Shown here: piece after piece, positions 8,245 to 13,874 of the stretch
How positions within the stretch are numbered: position 1 is the first letter of the stretch
Layout: each line of letters opens with the position of its first letter
Source of the DNA: an uncultured Collinsella sp.
GTDB lineage: Bacteria; Actinomycetota; Coriobacteriia; Coriobacteriales; Coriobacteriaceae
Length of the DNA stretch: 13,874 nt
Reading direction: 5' to 3'
NCBI GenBank assembly: GCA_902465015.1
Contig: CABQLK010000050.1
Coordinates: 1 to 13,874 of the forward strand
Position numbers and translations under genes: made by a program
The notes under the pieces: generated by a model
What the model saw: only the letters and a program-made list of their open reading frames with translations
The model's database searches: none
Told to the model about the DNA's origin: nothing

Positions 8245-8305
8245 ATGATACATCCGATGCCCGATATCACGTGTCTCATTTTCGCCAACGGCGTGTCTCA
8301 TTTTT
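8245..8305 (-). promoter_or_regulatory. Candidate promoter region of the surface-protein gene with direct repeats
   Basis: On the minus strand TATCAT (8245-8250) is a five-of-six match to a -10 box, about 45 bases before the start codon; no good -35 box lies at the right distance. Upstream of it AAAATGAGACACG occurs twice (8270-8282 and 8292-8305, 22 bases apart, two helical turns), and a shorter AAAAATGAGTC occurs at 8230-8240. The helical phasing and the weak -35 suggest a regulator site, but this is inference. An alternative weak pair is TTGCAA (17-base spacer) TCGAAT nearer the gene. Confidence 0.35.
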
Positions 8306-8323
8306 GAGAATCCGAGATGCCGC

Positions 8324-8733
8324 GGAAATCTTATCCCAGCTCAAAGGCCATTTCTGGGATGTATTTTCCCCTTAGACCCTCAACCGGAAACCGCATCCCA
8401 CTTTGAGCGCAAATTCCGGGATGCATTTTCCGCTTGAGCCTCATTGGAAAACGGCGTACCACTTTGAGGGCTGATTGTGGGATGCATTTTCCGGTTTTGC
8501 TCTCATTGGGAAAATGCATCCCGTTTCTTGACCGAATAATGGGACGCAATTTCCCGTTGGAGCGCCTTTGGGAAAGTGTGTCCCACTTCGACCGCCCAGA
8601 GTGGGATGCACTTTCCGCAAAGCACCTCAACGGGAAACTACGTCCCATTCCAAAGGCAAATTCCGGGACGCATTTTTCGAAAGCCTGCCCATCCGGAAAG
8701 CCCGTCCCACTTTGGACGCATCCGGGCACGGAA
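8324..8733. repeat. Tandem array of about seven 61-62-bp dyad repeats (array 2)
   Basis: GGAAA marks units at 8324, 8386, 8446, 8509, 8571, 8633 and 8695 (spacing 60-63). Same dyad plan and same orientation as array 1. The first and last units are degraded. At one joint the inverted motif of unit 3 and the forward motif of unit 4 are perfectly complementary over 14 bases (GGGATGCATTTTCC against GGAAAATGCATCCC). It lies upstream of the surface-protein promoter and downstream of the flavodoxin gene. No coding potential is supported. Confidence 0.9.
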
Positions 8734-8768
8734 CCATCGACCTATCAGGCCTCCCATCAATAAAGAGG

Positions 8769-8897
8769 CGTCCTCCCGGACGGCGGGGCACGAAGTTCAT
8801 CGCGAGTTCCGCACGCAAAGAAGGCCACTTAATGTGGCCTTCGTCTTGCGCAGGACTGTAGAGCAGGGAACTTCGTGCCCCGACGCCCGGGAGGACG
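8769..8897 (-). repeat. 129-bp long-hairpin element, copy R, inverted relative to L
   Basis: The outer arms 8769-8798 and 8868-8897 are 30-bp inverted repeats with 28 matching positions (CGTCCTCCCGG... and its complement). The inner hairpin AAGGCCAC/GTGGCCTT is at 8821-8828 and 8834-8841. Bases 8795-8858 equal the reverse complement of 3494-3557 in L without a mismatch, and both elements are 129 bp long. It begins 43 bases past the flavodoxin stop codon and may serve as its transcript end. Confidence 0.88.
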
Positions 8898-8939
8898 TTT
8901 CATTTAGAAAGATGGACCGACCGCCGTCAGCGATGGGAG

Positions 8940-9491
8940 CTACTCCCCCAGCACGGCCTTTTTGGCGGCTGCAGCCATGTTGTCCAGATCTTCCTTGGTG
9001 GGGTGATCCTTTGCGGCGACCCAGTTATCGAGCAGCATCTTAAATCGGGCGTTGTCGGGATCTTGCTCGAGCATGGCCTCGTAGCGCTGCTTGACCGCGG
9101 GGCCCATCTTGCCCTGGCACATCGCCCAGCCCGCAAGCTCGGCATCCTCAGCCAAATTGGAGGTCACACGATCGATAATCTGCTGATAATAGCTCTGGTC
9201 GGCCCCAAAACCGCAGGTGCCAAACAGAAAGACGCGCTTGCCGTGCAAGGCGGAGAGCAACGTCGCGACCGAAGGCGTGCACGCGCCCTTGTCGCACCAA
9301 AAACCGACGAGCACCGTGTCGGCCGCGCAGGCGCCCTGCGCCTCGAGCGCAACCTGATCCGCATCTGCATCGTCGCTCAACGCCGCGGCATGGACAAACT
9401 CAACACCCGCAGCCTGCAGAGCGCGCTTGATCGCGCCCGAAACCATCCTGGTATTACCGCTCTTGCTGTTAACCACCAAAGAGCACGTCAT
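8940..9491 (-). CDS. Flavodoxin-like protein
   Basis: 183 residues from ATG 9491 (GAGG ten bases upstream; a GTG six bases further upstream is an alternative start with only four bases of spacing). SKSGNT at 9-14 is the FMN phosphate-binding loop of flavodoxins; GFWCDKG at 63-69 and GTCGFGAD at 91-98 are the two later loops that cradle the isoalloxazine ring. The C-terminal 60 residues are helical and rich in charged and Ala residues. Such proteins carry electrons or reduce substrates with bound FMN in the cytoplasm. The GFWxDKG form resembles the small flavodoxins found with bilirubin reductase in gut anaerobes (BilS), but no BilR-like gene is next to it here, so that name is not given. It has its own promoter candidate at 9551-9578 and is separated by about 110 bases from the ABC transporter genes. 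Confidence 0.85.
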   Translation of the reverse strand: MTCSLVVNSKSGNTRMVSGAIKRALQAAGVEFVHAAALSDDADADQVALEAQGACAADTVLVGFWCDKGACTPSVATLLSALHGKRVFLFGTCGFGADQSYYQQIIDRVTSNLAEDAELAGWAMCQGKMGPAVKQRYEAMLEQDPDNARFKMLLDNWVAAKDHPTKEDLDNMAAAAKKAVLGE

Positions 9492-9550
9492 AGTCACGTT
9501 GCCTCGTTTCCCCCAAAACTAAAGCCACTAATGCAATTTATTAGATGAAT

Positions 9551-9578
9551 ATCTTAGTACTAACAACGCAGATGTAAA
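9551..9578 (-). promoter_or_regulatory. Candidate promoter of the flavodoxin gene with overlapping palindrome
   Basis: On the minus strand TTTACA (9573-9578) is five of six to the -35 consensus, followed after 16 bases by TAAGAT (9551-9556), four of six to the -10 consensus, about 60 bases before the start codon. The perfect 10-bp palindrome TTAGTACTAA (9554-9563) overlaps the -10 box, the usual place for a repressor site. Further downstream CTAAT and ATTAG form another small inverted repeat. Confidence 0.42.
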
Positions 9579-9586
9579 CCATCTGC
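9568..9586 (-). terminator. Short hairpin after the ABC exporter genes
   Basis: GCAGATG (9580-9586 read on the minus strand), loop GTTTA, CATCTGC, then GTTGTTAGT. It follows the ABC gene stop by 16 bases. The stem is only seven pairs and the tail is mixed, so termination would be weak. It overlaps the -35 box proposed for the flavodoxin gene. Confidence 0.35.
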
Positions 9587-9602
9587 CGCTAATCGGTGGC
9601 CC

Positions 9603-11462
9603 CTACTGGGCGAATTGGCTGCGGTAGAGTTCGGCGTAGAAGCCGCCTGCCGCTAGCAGCTCGTCGTGCGTGCCGCGCTCGATAATCTGGCCGTCGCGCA
9701 TCACCAGAATGCAGTCGGCGTTGCGGATGGTGCTCAGGCGGTGCGCCACGACAAAGCTTGTGCGACCGGCCATGAGCTCGTCGAATGCCGCCTGCACCTG
9801 CAGCTCGGTACGCGTATCGATGCTCGACGTTGCCTCGTCCAGCAGCAGAATCGCCGGATCGGTGAGCATAACGCGCGCAATGCACAGCAGCTGTTTTTGA
9901 CCCTGGCTAAACGTGCCGCCGTCCTCGCCGATGACCGTATCGTAGCCGCCTGGCAGCTGCACGATAAACTTGTGCGCATGCGCGCGCTTGGCAGCTTCGA
10001 TAACCTGCTCGCGCGTGGCGTCGGGACAGCCGTAGGCGATGTTTTCCGCCACCGTGCCCTCGAACAGCCACGTATCCTGCAGCACCATGCCAAAGGCGCG
10101 GCGCAGGCTCGCGCGCGTGTAGTCACGCGAAGACCGGCCATCGACCATGATGCGTCCGGCATCGATATCGTAAAAGCGCAGCAGCAGGTTGATGAGCGTC
10201 GTCTTTCCGCAGCCCGTGGGACCAACAAGGGCAAAGCGCATGCCGGGCTTAGCCTCGATGCAAATGTCCCGCAGCAGCTTGCGGTCGGGCACGTAGCTAA
10301 AGTCCACATGCTCAAAGGCGACCTCGCCCTGCGGGGCAGCAAGTTCCACGGCATCCGCCGCATCGGGCTCCTGCTCGCGGGCATCGAGCAGCGCAAACAT
10401 GCGGCGCGCCGAGGCATACGCCGTCTGGATCTGCGTAATGACGTTGGTGACCTCGTTGAACGGCTTGGTGTACTGGTTGGCATAGGACAGGAAGATCTGC
10501 ACGCCGCCCACCGTAAGCGCCGCGGGCACGCCCGCGATCACGCCCACGCAGCCGATCACAGCGACCACGGCATAGATGATGTTATTGATAAAACGCGTAC
10601 CGGGGTTGGAGAGCGAACCCATAAACTGCGCGCGCTCGCCCGCGGTGTAGAGCTCGGCATTGAGGGCATCGAAGCGCTGCTGGGCGTTCGGGCCATAGGC
10701 AAAGGCGTCGACAAGCTTTTGCTCGCCTACGTACTCCTCGATATGACCACCGAGCTGCCCTTGAATACGCTGCTGCGCCGTAAAGCTCTTGTTGGAGAGC
10801 TTGGCAATAGCACCGGCTGCAAAAATGGAAAGCGGCGTGACGAGCACCACCACGAGCGTCATGGTCAGATTAATGGAGAGCATAAACGCGAGCGTGCCAA
10901 CGATGGTGATAACGCCGGTAAAGAGCTGGGTAAAGCCCTGCAGCAGACCGTCGCCCACCTGGTCGACGTCGTTGACCACGCGGCTCATGAGGTCGCCGTG
11001 GGCATGGCTGTCGATAAAGCTGAGCGGCATACGGCTGAGCTTGTCGCTCGCCTCCACGCGCATGTCGCGCACCGTCTCGTAGGACAGACGGTTAACGCAG
11101 TAGCCCTGCAGCCACTGGAAGGCCGCAGCACCTACGACGACAATCGCGAGCTTGGTGACAAGCGGCAGCAGCGCATCGAAGTCCACCTGTCCGGCGGCGA
11201 CGATAAGGTCGATGCCCTCGCCAATGAGGATGGGCGTATAGAGTTGCAAGATCACCGAGATTGCGGCGCTCACAAACGATGCCGTAAACGAGACGCGGTG
11301 CGGGCGAACATAGCCCAGCAGGCGGCGGGTCACCGCACCCACGGGATAGCGCTCGGGGTCGCCAGGCTGGCGCGGGCCGTCGCCCAGGTCGTTGAGGCTA
11401 TCGTTACCGGACACGTTGGCCGTCATCGTGGCGACCGAACCGGAGGAAGTGTACGGATTCAT
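9603..11462 (-). CDS. ABC exporter half-transporter, canonical NBD (heterodimer subunit B)
   Basis: 619 residues. The N-terminal 45 residues are polar, followed by a six-helix exporter membrane domain (about 50-350) and an ATPase domain. Walker A GPTGCGKTT at 414-422, Q-loop Gln462 in VLQDTWLF, signature FSQGQ at 518-522, Walker B ILLLDEATS with catalytic Glu543, H-loop His574 in VAHRLST. All catalytic residues are present, but the signature has Gln in place of the first Gly of LSGGQ. The start codon directly abuts the stop codon of the upstream gene (TAA then ATG), and its ribosome site GGAGG lies inside the last codons of that gene, so the two proteins are translationally coupled. Family: type IV (ABCB-like) multidrug/lipid/peptide exporters of the BmrCD, LmrCD and TM287/288 kind. 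Substrate unknown. Confidence 0.93.
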   Translation of the reverse strand: MNPYTSSGSVATMTANVSGNDSLNDLGDGPRQPGDPERYPVGAVTRRLLGYVRPHRVSFTASFVSAAISVILQLYTPILIGEGIDLIVAAGQVDFDALLPLVTKLAIVVVGAAAFQWLQGYCVNRLSYETVRDMRVEASDKLSRMPLSFIDSHAHGDLMSRVVNDVDQVGDGLLQGFTQLFTGVITIVGTLAFMLSINLTMTLVVVLVTPLSIFAAGAIAKLSNKSFTAQQRIQGQLGGHIEEYVGEQKLVDAFAYGPNAQQRFDALNAELYTAGERAQFMGSLSNPGTRFINNIIYAVVAVIGCVGVIAGVPAALTVGGVQIFLSYANQYTKPFNEVTNVITQIQTAYASARRMFALLDAREQEPDAADAVELAAPQGEVAFEHVDFSYVPDRKLLRDICIEAKPGMRFALVGPTGCGKTTLINLLLRFYDIDAGRIMVDGRSSRDYTRASLRRAFGMVLQDTWLFEGTVAENIAYGCPDATREQVIEAAKRAHAHKFIVQLPGGYDTVIGEDGGTFSQGQKQLLCIARVMLTDPAILLLDEATSSIDTRTELQVQAAFDELMAGRTSFVVAHRLSTIRNADCILVMRDGQIIERGTHDELLAAGGFYAELYRSQFAQ

Positions 11463-13316
11463 TTAGCAGCCCTCCTTTGCGCAGACGGATGCGGGGGCGG
11501 TCGGGGCACCTGGGGCGAGCGCGGGCGCTGTGCTCCCCCGCTGGCCCTCAAGCTCCTCGCGGCGCAGCTGCGACTGGCAAATCTCGCGATAGAGCTGACA
11601 GGTCGCATAGAGCTCGTCATGTGTGCCCAGGCCGGCAACCGAGCCGTGGTCGAGAACGCAGATCATATCGGCGTCGCGCACGGTCGAGACGCGCTGGCTC
11701 ACAATCACCGTGGTCAGCGGCAGCCCGCCCTCGGCGGCACCGCGCATGCTTCGTTCGCGAATGGCATGGCGAAGCGCTGCATCGGTCTTAAAGTCGAGCG
11801 CCGAGGCGGAGTCGTCCATGATTAGGACCTGCGGAGAGCCCACCAGGGCGCGCGCGATAGTCAGGCGCTGGCGCTGGCCACCGCTAAAGTTCTTGCCGCC
11901 CGCCTCGACCGGGGCATCTAAGCCCTGTGGCTTGTTGTGTACGAACTCGCTTGCCTGTGCCATATCGAGCGCCGCCCAGAGCTCCTCGTCGGTTGCTGCC
12001 TCGTCGCGCCAGGTCAGGTTGCTACGAATAGTGCCGCTCACCAGCGACGCGCGCTGCGGGACGGTCGCGACCACGTGGCGCAGTTGATCGAGTGGCCAAG
12101 CGCGCACGTCTGCGCCCATCACGCTCACGCTGCCGGCGCTCGCATCGTACAGGCGCGGGATAAGCGAGACGAGCGTGGACTTGCCGCTGCCCGTGCCGCC
12201 GATAATGCCGAGCGTTTTGCCCAGCGGCAGTTCCAGGGTCACATCGCTCACGGCATTTGCCGCGCCGGCGCCAAACGAGAAGCTCGCATGGCTCAAGCTC
12301 AGCGCAGGAACTGGAGCGACATTGCCCGGCTCGGGCAGTGCAACCGGCTGGTTGCCCTCGTCGGTGATGCTCGGCACGCAATTGAGCACCTCGTTGATAC
12401 GTGACGCACTGGCGCTCGCCTTGGTAAAGACCACGACCAGGTTGGCGACGTAGACGATGGAGGTGAGGGTCTGCGTCATGTAGTTCACAAACGCCATGAC
12501 CTGACCCTGCGTGAGTTCGCCCACGTTGACCTGGATGCCGCCCACCCACAGGATGGCGCACACGCCCAGGTTCATCACAAGAAACGTGACGGGGTTGAGA
12601 ATCGACGAGAGCTTGCCCACCGCGATGGCAGTATTGGCCTGGTCATCGGCAACTTGGGCAAAGCGCTCGCGCTCGTGATCTTCGCGCACGAAGGCGCGAA
12701 CCACGCGAGCGCCCGAAAGGCCTTCGCGGCAGATAAGCGCGATGCGGTCGAGCTTTGCCTGCAGCTGCTTGTAGTACGGGATGCAGCGCGCCATGACAAA
12801 CCAAAACACCAGGCCGATAGCGGGCGTGCAGATCAAAAAGATGATGCCGAGCTTAAGGTCGATGGCAAGGGCTGCGCACATAGAGCCCACCGCCAGGAAG
12901 GGCCAGCGGATAAGCATACGCACGCCGAGCGCCACGGCAAGCTGCACCTGGTTGACGTCGTTGGTGATGCGGGTGATAAGCGACGGCGTGCCAAAGCGGT
13001 CGAGTTCGGCATAGCTCAGCTTATTGATGTGCTGGTAGAGCGCACCGCGAATGTCGGTGCCCATGCCCTGCGAGGTGAGCGCCGCCATCTTTTGGCAAAC
13101 AAGCGTAAACGAGATGCCGATCACAGCCATGGCGCCAAGCACCATACCGCAGTGAATAACGGCGTTCACATCGCGTGCGCCGATGCCCTTATCGATCATC
13201 TGGGCAATCACCAGCGGCGTCAGCAGGTCAAAGATCACTTCGATCAGCTTGCACGCAGGACCAATCACCATATACCGGCGAAACTTACCACCAAAACGCC
13301 TGAGCAGCTCAATCAT
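11463..13316 (-). CDS. ABC exporter half-transporter with degenerate NBD (heterodimer subunit A)
   Basis: 617 residues from ATG 13316, preceded by AGGGAG at nine bases; the frame is open to a TTG at 13349 that has no ribosome site. Membrane domain about 15-310 with six helices; ATPase domain about 337-580. Walker A GGTGSGKST at 373-381, canonical signature FSGGQ at 477-481. Two catalytic positions are changed: the Walker B glutamate is Asp502 (VLIMDDSAS) and the H-loop histidine is Gln541 (VSQRVST). This is the known pattern of the degenerate-site subunit in heterodimeric exporters, where its Walker motifs pair with the non-canonical signature of the partner (FSQGQ in the next gene). The C-terminus carries a Pro/Ala-rich tail ending CAKEGC. 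First gene of a two-gene operon. No convincing promoter was found upstream. Confidence 0.93.
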   Translation of the reverse strand: MIELLRRFGGKFRRYMVIGPACKLIEVIFDLLTPLVIAQMIDKGIGARDVNAVIHCGMVLGAMAVIGISFTLVCQKMAALTSQGMGTDIRGALYQHINKLSYAELDRFGTPSLITRITNDVNQVQLAVALGVRMLIRWPFLAVGSMCAALAIDLKLGIIFLICTPAIGLVFWFVMARCIPYYKQLQAKLDRIALICREGLSGARVVRAFVREDHERERFAQVADDQANTAIAVGKLSSILNPVTFLVMNLGVCAILWVGGIQVNVGELTQGQVMAFVNYMTQTLTSIVYVANLVVVFTKASASASRINEVLNCVPSITDEGNQPVALPEPGNVAPVPALSLSHASFSFGAGAANAVSDVTLELPLGKTLGIIGGTGSGKSTLVSLIPRLYDASAGSVSVMGADVRAWPLDQLRHVVATVPQRASLVSGTIRSNLTWRDEAATDEELWAALDMAQASEFVHNKPQGLDAPVEAGGKNFSGGQRQRLTIARALVGSPQVLIMDDSASALDFKTDAALRHAIRERSMRGAAEGGLPLTTVIVSQRVSTVRDADMICVLDHGSVAGLGTHDELYATCQLYREICQSQLRREELEGQRGSTAPALAPGAPTAPASVCAKEGC

Positions 13317-13546
13317 GTATAGGCGCTCCCTATCATCATCTCTCTTCAATCTGATTCATGATAGTACGGAGAGCCCTGGAGATGCGTAAGCAACTCGTTA
13401 CAGAACAAGCCCCCGAAACAATCAGGAAACTAGGCACAGAGACAAAGCGCCCGAACATGTTTTGGCAAAGCCAATGAGCAGCACTAGACAAGGGATTGAA
13501 TTGTTCAGATTAACGCGCCTTTACGGGTGATTTTTGGACGACGGGG
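13317..13546. other. Non-coding stretch upstream of the ABC exporter operon
   Basis: No reading frame here has a start, ribosome site and protein-like composition. It must hold the promoter of the ABC exporter operon; a TACTAT hexamer near 13361 (minus strand) is the only -10-like sequence close to the gene, without a good -35 box. A small palindrome AACATGTT lies at 13454-13461. Nothing else is evident. Confidence 0.4.
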
Positions 13547-13636
13547 CCCGGCCGGCGGCGAGGTGTTTGGTAGTCGAGCGATCCCGCAGGCAAAGCCGAG
13601 GACCAGCGAGACACCAAACAGCCCGCCGGCACCGGG
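13547..13636. other. Strong imperfect hairpin of unknown role beside the SRP RNA gene
   Basis: CCCGG (13547-13551), CCGGCGG (13552-13558) and TGTTTGGT (13564-13571) pair in order with CCGGG (13632-13636), CCGCCGG (13623-13629) and ACCAAACA (13613-13620): twenty base pairs with one bulge and one internal loop, closing an apical region of 41 bases. No T-run follows on either strand, so it is not an ordinary terminator. It lies 17 bases beyond the 3' end proposed for the SRP RNA on the minus strand. It could be a separate structured RNA on either strand, an operator region, or part of a longer SRP transcript. Confidence 0.5.
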
Positions 13637-13652
13637 ACCGCATCGCGGCACC

Positions 13653-13775
13653 AAAAGCGCCCGTGCGCTCGATGGATTCGGATGCCCGACAGAGGCTCCT
13701 TATGGCTGCTTCCTTCCGGACCTGACCAGATTCGGAACATGTCGTCATCCGAACCCATCGAACGCGCTAGGCGCT
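13653..13775 (-). ncRNA. ffs: Signal recognition particle RNA, small bacterial type
   Basis: The minus strand carries the invariant SRP helix 8 apex (GGTCAGGTCC then GGAAGGAAGCAGCC, within 13704-13727), where the Ffh M domain binds. The two ends pair in a long helix: 13746-13761 with 13669-13684 over sixteen positions including one G-U pair, and the helix continues outward by further pairs. The outermost AGCGCC (13770-13775) pairs with GGCGCT (13656-13661), which is followed by TTTT, giving a natural 3' end near 13653. The Alu domain of the longer Bacillus form is absent. The RNA forms the targeting particle with Ffh and FtsY for membrane and secreted proteins. Confidence 0.93.
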
Positions 13776-13781
13776 CGATAT

Positions 13782-13810
13782 ATCTTACCTGCTCCCGCCC
13801 GATGGGGCAA
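13782..13810 (-). promoter_or_regulatory. Promoter of the SRP RNA gene
   Basis: On the minus strand TTGCCC (13805-13810) and TAAGAT (13782-13787) are separated by exactly 17 bases. Transcription would start about seven bases beyond the -10 box, at 13775, which is precisely where the 5' strand of the outer SRP helix begins. Confidence 0.65.
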
Positions 13811-13834
13811 GACAGCTAATTTGGGACGGGGCTA

Positions 13835-13874
13835 TTTTGACTACTTGGGCAATCAAATCGACAAGTAGTCAAAA
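13835..13874. repeat. 12-bp perfect inverted repeat at the window edge
   Basis: TTTTGACTACTT (13835-13846) and AAGTAGTCAAAA (13863-13874) are perfect complements around 16 bases. The stem is AT-rich, so it is a poor terminator by itself; the element may continue past the window. It lies just upstream of the SRP RNA promoter. Confidence 0.75.

Noticed and set aside
3669..8733. CRISPR array
   Set aside because: Units are not identical repeats with unrelated spacers; each unit is a dyad with two inverted motifs, units diverge along their length, and there are no cas genes.
3454..8897. Composite transposon or insertion sequence
   Set aside because: No transposase or integrase gene lies between the inverted elements, and no target-site duplication was evident at the ends of L and R.
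9666..11825. 719-residue open frame on the plus strand
   Set aside because: It lies antisense across both ABC exporter genes, whose motifs are unambiguous; its translation is rich in Arg, His and Ala as expected of a complement of GC-rich coding sequence.
13510..13758. 82-residue open frame on the minus strand
   Set aside because: It runs through the SRP RNA; the conserved RNA helices explain the sequence.

Overview
The window reads as chromosomal DNA of a GC-rich Gram-positive gut actinobacterium of the Coriobacteriia; I infer a Collinsella-like organism. The basis is a polyglycerol-phosphate-type lipoteichoic acid synthase homologue, a sortase substrate with an LANTGD motif, a short bacterial SRP RNA, the codon use, and the abundance of small palindromic intergenic repeats. 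No sequence search was possible, so the genus is an inference.

Layout. 14-48: perfect 17-bp inverted repeat just after the stop of a minus-strand nitroreductase (50-919). 1133-3433 (+): eight-pass membrane LtaS/sulfatase-family synthase, divergent from the nitroreductase across about 210 bp. 3434-4111 holds no gene: it contains a 129-bp long-hairpin repeat (L), a smaller related hairpin, six tandem units of a 61-62-bp repeat, and a strong GC-rich terminator. 4112-8200 (-): a 1362-residue secreted, sortase-anchored surface protein (FG-GAP/VCBS-type propeller, beta-rich middle, FnIII, Ig-like, LANTGD anchor). 8201-8939 holds no gene: it contains the surface-protein promoter region with direct repeats, a second block of about seven 61-62-bp units in the same orientation as the first block, and a second copy of the long hairpin (R) in the opposite orientation to L. 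8940-9491 (-): small flavodoxin-like protein with its own promoter. 9603-11462 and 11463-13316 (-): two ABC exporter half-transporters with abutting reading frames, one canonical and one degenerate in its catalytic residues, so very probably one heterodimeric exporter. 13317-13652 has no gene but contains a strong imperfect hairpin of unknown role. 13653-13775 (-): SRP RNA (ffs) with a readable promoter. 13835-13874: a 12-bp perfect inverted repeat at the window edge.

How it fits together. LtaS-like synthase, sortase-anchored surface protein and ABC exporter are all envelope functions; nitroreductase and flavodoxin are flavin redox proteins. No single operon joins them. The least ordinary part is the 5.4-kb block 3454-8897: the surface-protein gene sits between two copies of a 61-62-bp repeat array (direct orientation, unit order partly conserved) and, outside these, between two 129-bp hairpin elements (inverted orientation). 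The two hairpin elements share an identical 64-nt core but have different outer arms, each still self-complementary, which points to selection on structure. The block could in principle be deleted through the arrays or inverted through the hairpins; the sequence alone does not show that this happens.
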